The position numbers and the translations under genes are program-made. Positions 54,086 to 61,804 of a stretch of 64,000 bases of DNA are shown in pieces (within the stretch, counting starts at the first letter, position 1; each line of letters starts with the position of its first letter). This DNA comes from Bacteroides fragilis (GTDB taxonomy: Bacteria; Bacteroidota; Bacteroidia; Bacteroidales; Bacteroidaceae), in contig NZ_SZUU01000003.1 in assembly GCF_019583405.1 (NCBI RefSeq), forward strand, positions 186,001-250,000. Direction: 5' to 3'. Under the pieces are notes generated by a model. It did not search any database. It was not told the DNA's origin and saw nothing but the letters and a program-made list of their open reading frames with translations.

Positions 54086-55756
54086 ATGACAGAAACCATT
54101 CAAAAAAAACTAAGTGATAAGACTTGGGCGCGTTGGACGGCATTGCTCATTGTTTCGTTTACGATGATGTGCGGCTATTTTCTAACAGATGTAATGTCAC
54201 CCTTGGATCGGTTATTGACGACAAAGGGGAAGATTGTTTATTTCACAGATGGTACATCCATGCTTGCGGATTCATTGGTCGCTAAAATAAGAGCGGTGGA
54301 AATGATTTCAGACATGACTTCTTCTACTTTAGAGCAACAGTTTGCAACTGATGAGGAGCTATTAAATTCTTTTACGAGAGGAAAAACTTGTGAAGTCATA
54401 GACTCTGTACAAAGTATTGTAGCGGATAATTTGCAACTGAGAAGTGGTATCATTGCTAATGATAGTGTTATTCGTAGAATTTCCTTGAAAACGGTCGTTA
54501 TTGAAAAGACAGTGGATGCAGCCGTTGAAGGTAAAAACTGGAAAGATACTGAATATGGTTTCTTTTCAGGCTCTTATGGTTATATCAATGTCTTTTTATT
54601 GATGTTGTTTTTTGGTGGCATTATTCTTGATAAGATGGGAGTACGTTTTACAGGATTGATGTCTGCTAGTTTGATGTTGGTTGGTGCATTAATTAAATGG
54701 TATGCTCTTTCTGTAGACTTTGGTTCGGCGACGATGTTTGGTATGCAGATGCAGGTAATAGTGGCATCACTAGGCTTCGCTATCTTTGGAGTGGGATGTG
54801 AAATTACTGGTATCACAGTATCTAAAATTATTGTTAAATGGTTTACAGGCCGTGAATTGGCTTTGGCTATGGGACTTCAAGTAGCCATGGCTCGTATTGG
54901 TACGGCATTGGCATTAGGTGTCAGTTTACCTATTGCCCGTTCGATGCAGGATATCTCTTATTCGGTACTGTTTGGCGCTATTGCTTTGTGTGTTGGTCTT
55001 CTTTTCTATTTAGTGTATTGTGTATTAGATAAAAAAGAAGATAGTTCAGTTTCAGCCACTAGTCTGTCATCGGATGATGAGGAAGGTTTCAGAATGACGG
55101 ACTTGAAGCTAATCTTTACTAATAAGGGATTTTGGCTGGTGACTTTGCTCTGTTTGATGTTTTACGCAGGGGTTTTCCCATTTTTAAAATTTGCTACAAA
55201 ATTAATGATATTTAAATATCATGTACCTGAATCATTTGCAGGATTGATTCCTGCATTATTACCTTTTGGCACAATTTTGCTGACTCCGGTATTTGGAACT
55301 TTGTATGACCGTATAGGGAGGGGGGCCACACTGATGATTATAGGTTCTGTTATGTTGACTGTTGTACATGTTCTTTTTGCATTACCATTGATGAATGTTT
55401 GGTGGTTTGCTGTTATTGTGATGATTGTTCTTGGTATTGCGTTCTCGCTTGTACCTAGTGCTATGTGGCCATCTGTTCCAAAGATTATTCCAATGAAGCA
55501 ATTAGGATCTGCTTATGCTATTATCTTTTATATTCAGAATATTGGTTTGTCTATGGTTCCATTGTTGATAGGTTGGGTTATCAATGATTTTGCTGCTGTA
55601 AAAAACTCTTCAGGGCTTATTGTCGACTATGATTATACAATCCCAATGTGTATTTTTGCTGTTTTTGGGTTGATTGCTATCTTTATAGCGTTTTTGTTGC
55701 GTAAAGAAGATAAAAAGAGGCATTATGGTTTGGAAGAAGCCAATATCAAGAAATAA
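54086..55756 (+). CDS. MFS transporter with a long extracytoplasmic insertion after helix 1
   Basis: 556 residues. Helix 1 (about 17-37, LLIVSFTMMCGYFLTDVMSPL) is followed by a soluble stretch of about 115-120 residues (40-157) before the normal sequence resumes (TEYGFFSGSYGYINVFLLMLFFGGIILDKMG). The rest has the helices expected of a 12-helix major facilitator, with DKMGVRFTG and GRELALAMGLQ loops. Relatives I know join helix 1 to helix 2 through a short loop; the insertion is polar, rich in Ser, Asp and Val, with a single Cys (C102). Substrate unknown. It has its own promoter box and no strong terminator right after it; the next sequence is a broken PqqD copy. Confidence 0.88.
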   Translation: MTETIQKKLSDKTWARWTALLIVSFTMMCGYFLTDVMSPLDRLLTTKGKIVYFTDGTSMLADSLVAKIRAVEMISDMTSSTLEQQFATDEELLNSFTRGKTCEVIDSVQSIVADNLQLRSGIIANDSVIRRISLKTVVIEKTVDAAVEGKNWKDTEYGFFSGSYGYINVFLLMLFFGGIILDKMGVRFTGLMSASLMLVGALIKWYALSVDFGSATMFGMQMQVIVASLGFAIFGVGCEITGITVSKIIVKWFTGRELALAMGLQVAMARIGTALALGVSLPIARSMQDISYSVLFGAIALCVGLLFYLVYCVLDKKEDSSVSATSLSSDDEEGFRMTDLKLIFTNKGFWLVTLLCLMFYAGVFPFLKFATKLMIFKYHVPESFAGLIPALLPFGTILLTPVFGTLYDRIGRGATLMIIGSVMLTVVHVLFALPLMNVWWFAVIVMIVLGIAFSLVPSAMWPSVPKIIPMKQLGSAYAIIFYIQNIGLSMVPLLIGWVINDFAAVKNSSGLIVDYDYTIPMCIFAVFGLIAIFIAFLLRKEDKKRHYGLEEANIKK

Positions 55757-55807
55757 AGTGTTTTTTAAACAAGAGAAGTAGGAAATATGGCAGACGCAAA
55801 AAAATAA

Positions 55808-55954
55808 ATAAATCTTCTGGATATAATATTTTTTCATAGTGAGAATATTATAGCTAAGAAGGGGAGTGATGATGCCATTATCTTTACTTTGTCTTGGCTT
55901 AAAATTGATATTGAATCTGGGCATCGCCATGAAGGCGAACGTGCCGTCGAATGA
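55808..55954 (+). pseudogene. Remnant of a PqqD-family gene
   Basis: The frame reads INLLDIIFFHSENIIAKKGSDDAIIFTLSWLKID and stops at TGA 55952-55954. It lines up with residues 13-46 of the intact PqqD protein at 58623-58988 (INLLDVIPFRSENITAEKGSDGTVTIAFPRFKYE), and the DNA is similar over about 110 bases. A TAA at 55805-55807 closes the frame upstream and no start codon is present; the C-terminal two thirds are missing. Confidence 0.8.
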
Positions 55955-55979
55955 CACTAGGTATATTCCTTAAATTAGG

Positions 55980-56015
55980 GCCAACTAATTTATTTCGAAT
56001 TAGTTGGCTTTTGGC
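55980..56015 (+). terminator. Hairpin terminator after the PqqD remnant
   Basis: GCCAACTAATT (55980-55990) pairs with AATTAGTTGGC (55998-56008), followed by TTTTGGC. Confidence 0.75.
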
Positions 56016-56506
56016 TTTAGACACTTTTGTGAAAATATATTTGAGAGATTCAATCAGTGGCGATCAATATATAAAAACATAATAAGGATACAAAAAATCT
56101 CCAAGTCATCTTACTTAGATTTTACAGAGTGTAATATTTTCAGAGACTATTGCAGAGTTTTTGATGCCGTGAATTGGAGTGGATTCATAGCCCTTTCCTT
56201 TTTCTAGATTGGCTGATAAAATGCAACTTCACTATTTCGTGTGAAAGAAAATTGCTTTGGCGTTTTTTTAAAATATACATCATTTCTTCAGATCTTAAAT
56301 TGATTGAATTCCTGCAATATTCACTACTAGCTATTTTTAATTAAATTCTATTGCAAAGGAGTTAATTTTATATCGAACTCATGTTATTCATATTTCAGGG
56401 TAAAAATTGGAAATCTAAGATTTTTTTTTAAAAATATATATATATGCTTTTTTTTGAATTTTATTTTTCTTATATTGCAAAATGTTAAACTAATATATAT
56501 TGTATT
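56016..56506. other. AT-rich gap before the NVEALA cluster, no gene seen
   Basis: About 490 bases, very AT-rich with long T and A runs and (TA)n at 56437-56444. A 67-codon open frame at 56004-56207 has no recognisable family and odd composition. No clear TAnnTTTG box precedes the NVEALA gene; TATATTGC at 56471-56478 is the nearest. Probably leader and regulatory DNA of the acquired cluster. Confidence 0.5.
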
Positions 56507-56836
56507 ATGAAAAAAATAGTAGCATTATTAGTATTTGTTGCGGTTGTTGTTAGTTCTCTTTGGTATCAACTTCCGACTTTGAAAAGAGATCTTGTAGAGA
56601 GAACAACATCATTAGCTAATCTAGAATCTTTAGCTAATCCCGAAGATGGTTGGGATGATGGGTTTGTTATAACATGTAGTAGTGGTTGGTACGGGGAATG
56701 TCAACGCTTTGAATTATACATTTGCAATAATGGTAATCAAGCGGCACACTGTATAAAAACAGGAGATCCAGAAGAATATTGCAATGGATTTCTTGCTGTG
56801 TTTTGTACTATTTTTGGAATGTCTCCTCATCCATAA
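56507..56836 (+). CDS. NVEALA-family exported peptide, Cys-rich
   Basis: 109 residues. Hydrophobic N-terminus (MKKIVALLVFVAVVVSSLWY), then ANLESLAN at 37-44, the variant here of the N-V-E-A-L-A motif that names the family, just before the mature part. The mature part has six Cys (TCSS, GECQR, YICNN, AHCIK, EYCNG, FCTIFG). NVEALA proteins are small Bacteroidota-specific exported proteins whose function is unknown. The next genes encode a beta-propeller lipoprotein (gap six bases) and a thioredoxin-fold protein, a recurrent neighbourhood. AT-rich codon use differs from the rest of the window. Confidence 0.82.
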   Translation: MKKIVALLVFVAVVVSSLWYQLPTLKRDLVERTTSLANLESLANPEDGWDDGFVITCSSGWYGECQRFELYICNNGNQAAHCIKTGDPEEYCNGFLAVFCTIFGMSPHP

Positions 56837-56842
56837 GAAGAA

Positions 56843-57958
56843 ATGAAATATTTGAATTTATTTTTGGGGCTATTAGTAGTTTCAAATATATGGTGTGGCT
56901 GCATATACCAAACTGAAGAAGATATTTTAGTAGTGGATGCTAATACTAAAAATGATAGTATATCTATAGATGATGTTTTCTCTAAGATAGAAGTAATACC
57001 TCTAGAAACGGCTGATGAATGCTTGATGAGTGGCGTTGATAAGATATGTGTTGAAGGAGGTTTTATTTATATTTTAGACAAGAGAATGTATAACATATTG
57101 AAATTTGATGCTACTGGAGCTTTTATTCATAAACTAAATAAAAAAGGAGTAGGACCAGATTGCTATTCTGATATAGAGGATTTTTTTGTAGACCCATCTA
57201 ACTTAAATATTTCTACATTATCTGCATATGGTAAGTATAATATCTATGATGATAAAGATAGTTTGATTTATTCTAATAGAATTCGTTATCAAGCCGTTCA
57301 TTACTTTTTTCCTATAAATTCAGATTTGTTAGCTCTCAGTTCATTATGTAAAGATGGAAGACTTTTGATTTATTCCTTAAAAAAGAATAGAATATTGCAA
57401 GATTTTAAAATGTCTGAAGAATTTCTTTTGTGTAAGACTCCATATAAAAGTATTCAATCTCCGTTCCGTAAAGTAGAAGGACGTTTGTTATTTTTATCTT
57501 CTATTGAGAAACGAATATATGAAGTAATGCAGGATGGTAAACTTAAAATAGAAAGTCAATTTTCTTTTGGAAAGGATGACTATGATGCAAGGAAACTACC
57601 TGCAGATGAGGAAATCCCTTATTATTCAAATGAAAACAAAGGTTTAAAGAAGATATATTGTTTATCTGATTATGCAGAAACGGATAATTGGATTATGCTA
57701 CATTACCCATATGACTATGGTTTTAATACTTTGTTTATAAATAAAGAGAATAAGAAGCAGCGTTATTTATTTAATAAAAGGAATAATGTGCTTATTTATT
57801 ATCCTTTCTTTGTGAATAGGGAATGTTTATATAGTATTGTTTCATTATCTGATTTAAAACGTATCGTGAAACGTGAGTGGCTTTCTAATGCTACTTGGGA
57901 ATATTTAGATAGTTTACCTATAGATTCAAATCCTCTGATTATAAAATATAGTTTTTGA
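56843..57958 (+). CDS. 6-bladed beta-propeller lipoprotein
   Basis: 371 residues. Lipoprotein signal peptide ending SNIWCGC. Propeller-like repeats: DDVFSKIEVIPLETADECLM, KICVEGGFIYILDKRMYNILKFDATGAFIHKLNKKGVGP, DPSNLNISTLSAYGKYNIYD. This pattern (initial VIPLET, then IYILD and FDxxGxF) is that of the 6-bladed beta-propeller proteins that accompany NVEALA genes in Bacteroides. Probably outer-membrane or surface exposed; it may bind the NVEALA product. AT-rich like its neighbours. Confidence 0.82.
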   Translation: MKYLNLFLGLLVVSNIWCGCIYQTEEDILVVDANTKNDSISIDDVFSKIEVIPLETADECLMSGVDKICVEGGFIYILDKRMYNILKFDATGAFIHKLNKKGVGPDCYSDIEDFFVDPSNLNISTLSAYGKYNIYDDKDSLIYSNRIRYQAVHYFFPINSDLLALSSLCKDGRLLIYSLKKNRILQDFKMSEEFLLCKTPYKSIQSPFRKVEGRLLFLSSIEKRIYEVMQDGKLKIESQFSFGKDDYDARKLPADEEIPYYSNENKGLKKIYCLSDYAETDNWIMLHYPYDYGFNTLFINKENKKQRYLFNKRNNVLIYYPFFVNRECLYSIVSLSDLKRIVKREWLSNATWEYLDSLPIDSNPLIIKYSF

Positions 57959-58008
57959 TAATAGATGAATTATTGAATTTATTTTTTATACATTAAAAAA
58001 ATAAGGAT

Positions 58009-58620
58009 ATGCAAAGATATTTATCGATATCGTCAGTGCTACTACTCATATTATGCTTGATACTATCTGTTCGTATATATTCTAAAGTTACTGTTTTGGG
58101 AGAAAAAAAGCAGAAGGAAACAGCGAAAGAGCTAGAATATTATTACTTAAAAGATCAGTTTAATTTTTGGCTCGAAAGTGAAAATCAGAATATGATAGAA
58201 CGAGATGTTTTTTATGGGAATGATTCTTCTACATTAGTTCCAATATCCTCTTTGTTGACAACGCCTAAATTAATATATCGAGTATCTGGCAATATGTGTT
58301 CAGATTGCATTGAGTTTGGACGTAAGCAGTTGGAAAATGTTTTTGGTGAAATAAATGAGAAATCTAATGTTATGATCGTTTTATCTGACGTATCTTCACT
58401 AGAGAAAAAAACGATATATAAAAATAGATGTTTTAGTTTATACGAAAGTAATGTTACATTATCGTATTTACCTGTAGAAACATATTGTATACCTTTCTTT
58501 TTTGTAGTAGATGAAAACATGAAAATAAAAATGTTGTTTACTCCAGATAAAGCTTTACCTCAATATACAGAACAATATTTATTGGCTGTAGCAAGATATC
58601 TTAAGAACAATGCACTTTAG
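58009..58620 (+). CDS. Membrane-anchored thioredoxin-fold protein with CSDC motif
   Basis: 203 residues. N-terminal helix (about 6-23) anchors it facing the periplasm. Thioredoxin-like core: LIYRVSGNMCSDCIEFGRKQL (C97 and C100, a CxxC active site), VMIVLSDVS, and IPFFFVVDENMKIKMLF with the expected cis-proline. It may form or shuffle disulfides in the six-Cys NVEALA protein encoded two genes upstream. Third gene of the AT-rich cluster; ends two bases before the PqqD gene. Confidence 0.75.
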   Translation: MQRYLSISSVLLLILCLILSVRIYSKVTVLGEKKQKETAKELEYYYLKDQFNFWLESENQNMIERDVFYGNDSSTLVPISSLLTTPKLIYRVSGNMCSDCIEFGRKQLENVFGEINEKSNVMIVLSDVSSLEKKTIYKNRCFSLYESNVTLSYLPVETYCIPFFFVVDENMKIKMLFTPDKALPQYTEQYLLAVARYLKNNAL

Positions 58621-58622
58621 CT

Positions 58623-58988
58623 ATGCTCCTTTCTGTTAATAATATCGTAGAGAAAATAAATCTTCTGGATGTAATTCCTTTCCGTAGTGAAAATATTACG
58701 GCCGAAAAGGGAAGCGATGGTACCGTTACCATTGCTTTCCCCCGGTTTAAATACGAGTGGATGCGGCGATTCTTGTTGCCTAAAGGAATGTCTGCGGATA
58801 TTCATGTCCGGCTGGAAGATCATGGCACTGCCGTATGGGAGTTGATTGACGGAAAGAGAACCGTACGCCGGATTATTGAAGAGCTGGCAGAACACTTCAA
58901 TTATGAAGAAAATTACGAATCACGTATTACGGCTTATATCACTCAGTTGCAGAAAGACGGATTTGTGAAATTAGTGATTGAGAACTGA
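58623..58988 (+). CDS. PqqD-family protein
   Basis: 121 residues. PqqD fold: MRRFLLPKGMSADIHVRLEDHGTAVWELIDGKRTVRRIIEELAEHF, then SRITAYITQLQKDGFVKLV. PqqD-like domains bind leader peptides of ribosomally made, modified peptides, but single PqqD proteins in Bacteroidota have no proven client. Base composition is that of the core genome, unlike the AT-rich genes just before it. A broken copy of its 5' part lies at 55808-55954, on the other side of the AT-rich cluster, so the cluster appears to sit between two PqqD copies. Confidence 0.88.
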   Translation: MLLSVNNIVEKINLLDVIPFRSENITAEKGSDGTVTIAFPRFKYEWMRRFLLPKGMSADIHVRLEDHGTAVWELIDGKRTVRRIIEELAEHFNYEENYESRITAYITQLQKDGFVKLVIEN

Positions 58989-59025
58989 TTGCATTACGAT
59001 ATACTATCGGAATATAATAAAGAGA

Positions 59026-59114
59026 CTCCGGCTGATTTAAAAATGAAGTGCACCCTAAAAGTTAAACATGAACTTTTGGGGTGCACTTCATTTAAGATCG
59101 GCCGGAGTTTTTGA
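59026..59114. terminator. Convergent terminator interrupted by a palindromic insert
   Basis: Outer stem ACTCCGGCTGAT (59026-59037) with ATCGGCCGGAGT (59098-59109, one G-U pair) followed by TTTTT. Its loop contains a second perfect inverted repeat, TGAAGTGCACCC followed by AAAAGTT, head to head (59042-59094, 7-base centre). It ends both the PqqD gene and the convergent DUF4831 gene. Confidence 0.8.
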
Positions 59115-59121
59115 TTATGTT

Positions 59122-60177
59122 TTATTCTCCTTCTTCTCTATCTACCTTGATCAAGCCTCCTGTATCCGGGTTGAAAGTAACCTGAACAGTCGATTTCTTA
59201 TTGAAAAGCGCCGGAGCCAGATATTCGATGGTACCGAATTGTGTGACAGGAAGTTCTCCGTTAAACCATTGCTTTTTCCCCTCCGTTAGTGTTACTTGTG
59301 CTTTGCCGGGCACATTATAGGCAATGCCGTCCACCTTCTTTTTGCCATCGTCTTCCGGTACGTTGACGGTTTTCAGATTCTTCAGCGTGATATAAACCGG
59401 CTCTCCTGCAAGATCGTTATTGGCAACTATGCCCAGCTTCTTCGAAAAGCGGAAAGCTACTTCGTTGTCCATTTCCTTATCCGGAGTGAGGCGGATGTTG
59501 AATATCTTTTCGTCTTTATTCAAGGTACCCGAGAACATTTCGGTCATGGCAGCCTCTTGCTCTTCTAGGTTGGCAAGCATAATCTTCAGTTGCTCCCCAT
59601 CTTTGGGCATGTTGTCTGCCTGTCCGCGTACCAGGGCATTTTTACTTTCACGAATGTTATAAATCTCTTTGGCAACCAACTCCGCCATTTTAGCCGTAGA
59701 ACCTGCCATCAGAATCTCTTCGGTCAGAAAATCACGTGGATTTATCTTCTTTTTCTGTGTCGTGGCGGGTTGCATCGGAGCCGATTTTTTAGGAGATAGC
59801 GGTACGTTGATTGATTTTACGATACCATCTTCGGTCAATTCTATTAGCGGAGCTACTGTTTTATCTTTCAGCTTGACAAAATAGGTATGTTCGCTATCGG
59901 GGATACCGACAGATTTTGCTTTGACGCTGACCAGTTCCCAATATTCCTGAGGCTCACCCGACACATCGGTCAACCGGAGATAACGGTCGGCATACTTGCT
60001 GAATTCTCCCGGAGTATATGTCACTTTATTGACTTTGACTTCAATATTGATTGCTGTTTTAGGAAGTGCATAGGTTACACCGTAATCTTTTCCCCGGGTA
60101 ACTCCCGCTGTAACTTCGGTCTGGGCATAAGCCGAGGTAGAGAGTAACAGCCCTGTCAGTATAATTAGCTTTTTCAT
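59122..60177 (-). CDS. DUF4831 secreted protein
   Basis: 351 residues, signal peptide (LIILTGLLLSTSAYA). Family pattern: GVTYALPKTAINIEVKVNKVTYTPGEFSKYADRYL, then FLTEEILMAGSTAKMAELVAKEIYNIRESKNALVRG. DUF4831 is a Bacteroidota periplasmic or outer-membrane-associated family of unknown function. Own promoter box (60214-60207, minus). Confidence 0.88.
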   Translation of the reverse strand: MKKLIILTGLLLSTSAYAQTEVTAGVTRGKDYGVTYALPKTAINIEVKVNKVTYTPGEFSKYADRYLRLTDVSGEPQEYWELVSVKAKSVGIPDSEHTYFVKLKDKTVAPLIELTEDGIVKSINVPLSPKKSAPMQPATTQKKKINPRDFLTEEILMAGSTAKMAELVAKEIYNIRESKNALVRGQADNMPKDGEQLKIMLANLEEQEAAMTEMFSGTLNKDEKIFNIRLTPDKEMDNEVAFRFSKKLGIVANNDLAGEPVYITLKNLKTVNVPEDDGKKKVDGIAYNVPGKAQVTLTEGKKQWFNGELPVTQFGTIEYLAPALFNKKSTVQVTFNPDTGGLIKVDREEGE

Positions 60178-60206
60178 TTCCGGTTTATTTTAACTGGTTT
60201 AAAAAA

Positions 60207-60214
60207 CAAAGTTA
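60207..60214 (-). promoter_or_regulatory. Promoter -7 box of the DUF4831 gene
   Basis: Reads TAACTTTG on the minus strand, 30 bases before the start codon. Confidence 0.6.
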
Positions 60215-60249
60215 ATGAAGTTATTTGGAAAATCATAAGTTGTTAACTT

Positions 60250-61761
60250 TTATTCGCTTACCAGACGCCAAGCCAATGGCAGATTACTGATAATGTCTCC
60301 TGCCGTCATGCTGATAACGCCTTGCTTTTTGCGTGCGAAATCACCTGCCAGACCATGTACATAAGTACCGATTTTGGCAGCTTCTTCAGCCGGATATCCC
60401 TGTGCGAGCAAAGCCAGCACGACACCTGTCAATACATCTCCGCTTCCGGCTGTTGCCATACCCGGATTACCCGTAGAGTTGAAATAGCACTTGCCCGAGG
60501 GGGTGATAATTGCCGAATAGGCTCCTTTTAATATGATATGTACTTTGGCGGTTCGGGCCAGTTCACAGGCCTTCATCAGTCGTTCGTATGAGTTCTGGCA
60601 TTTGCCCACCATGCGTTCCAGTTCTTTGGGATGGGGAGTCAGAATAGAGCCTTTGGGCAATGTGGTCAGTGCGTGGCGGTGGTTGGCCAATATGTTTAGT
60701 GCATCGGCATCCAGTACCAGAGGTGTCTGGCAACCACTGAGTTGTTCAAGCAGTGTAGCTTCGGTCTCTTCCGAGCGTCCGATGCCCGGACCGATTCCTA
60801 CAGCCTGATAGTCATCTGTATCCGTGGGAAAAGCAAAGCAGGAATCACTGGCATCGAGTTCGACAATTGCTTCCGGGACGGAAATCTGTAGGATGTCATT
60901 GTTACGCATGGGTGCGTGTACAGTCAGCAATCCTACCCCCGAACGCATACAGGCACGGGCCGCCAGCACTGAAGCCCCTGCCATACCATACGATCCGGCA
61001 ATCAGCAAGGCGTGTCCGAAATTTCCTTTGTGTGAAAAGGGGCTGCGGGGCTTGATCAAAGCATGTATCTCTTCTGCTTCCAATAAGGCATAATTGCTTT
61101 CTGTTTCTTCGATGGCTTCATGGCTGAGGTTGATATCCAGCAATTTCCATTCACCAACGAATTCGGCATTCTCTGCGAAGAGAAAAGCCAGTTTGGGCAA
61201 TTGCAGGCTCAGTGTCAGATGGGCACGGATGATATTGGCTTTTACGTTAAATGTGTTTTCTTCTCCCATCAATCCCGAAGGGATGTCGATAGCAACCACT
61301 GTAGCAGGCGATGCATTGATATATTTCACTACAGCCGCGAAACCGCCGCTTAACGGTTTATTGAGTCCCGAACCAAAAAGTCCGTCCACTACCAAATGAT
61401 CCATTGTCAGGGTAGGAGGTACAAATTGTGTGCTTACTTCACTGAACTTCACATTATCCATCATTTCCACCAACTCTTTGTTGGTCTGACAGTCGGCTGA
61501 CAGTTCTCCTTTCGGGTTGAACAGATAGGCTTCAACCTTATATTCCTTTTCCGCCAGCATGCGGGCTACGGCAAGGGCATCTCCGCCGTTATTACCCGGT
61601 CCCGCAAATACCGTGATAGGAGTTGTGATGTCCCAACGTTCAGTGATGGCTTTTGTCAGTGCCTGCGCTGCCCGTTCCATCAGGTCGATCGATGCAATCG
61701 GTTCATGTTCTATGGTGTAAGCATCCAGTTTTTTGATGCTGCTACTTGGAAAAATCTTCAT
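60250..61761 (-). CDS. nnr: Bifunctional NAD(P)H-hydrate epimerase / ADP-dependent dehydratase
   Basis: 503 residues, both domains fused. N-terminal YjeF_N epimerase (about 1-215): FAGPGNNGGDALAVARMLAE and VVDGLFGSGLNKPLSG. C-terminal dehydratase of the ribokinase-like type (about 225-500): GNFGHALLIAGSYGMAGASVLAARA, AVGIGPGIG, LDADALNIL, LTPHPKELERM and GSGDVLTGVVLALLAQG. It repairs hydrated NADH and NADPH in the cytoplasm. Has its own promoter. Confidence 0.96.
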   Translation of the reverse strand: MKIFPSSSIKKLDAYTIEHEPIASIDLMERAAQALTKAITERWDITTPITVFAGPGNNGGDALAVARMLAEKEYKVEAYLFNPKGELSADCQTNKELVEMMDNVKFSEVSTQFVPPTLTMDHLVVDGLFGSGLNKPLSGGFAAVVKYINASPATVVAIDIPSGLMGEENTFNVKANIIRAHLTLSLQLPKLAFLFAENAEFVGEWKLLDINLSHEAIEETESNYALLEAEEIHALIKPRSPFSHKGNFGHALLIAGSYGMAGASVLAARACMRSGVGLLTVHAPMRNNDILQISVPEAIVELDASDSCFAFPTDTDDYQAVGIGPGIGRSEETEATLLEQLSGCQTPLVLDADALNILANHRHALTTLPKGSILTPHPKELERMVGKCQNSYERLMKACELARTAKVHIILKGAYSAIITPSGKCYFNSTGNPGMATAGSGDVLTGVVLALLAQGYPAEEAAKIGTYVHGLAGDFARKKQGVISMTAGDIISNLPLAWRLVSE

Positions 61762-61792
61762 GGTGAACTTTTATTTTAAGTTTTTTGACCCA

Positions 61793-61800
61793 CAAAGATA
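61793..61800 (-). promoter_or_regulatory. Promoter -7 box of nnr
   Basis: Reads TATCTTTG on the minus strand, about 32 bases before the start codon, right next to the stop of the DUF5690 gene. Confidence 0.65.
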
Positions 61801-61804
61801 GCAA

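Noticed and set aside
56004..56207. 67-codon open frame in the AT-rich gap
   Set aside because: Begins inside the terminator hairpin region, no recognisable family or signal peptide; likely chance in AT-rich DNA.
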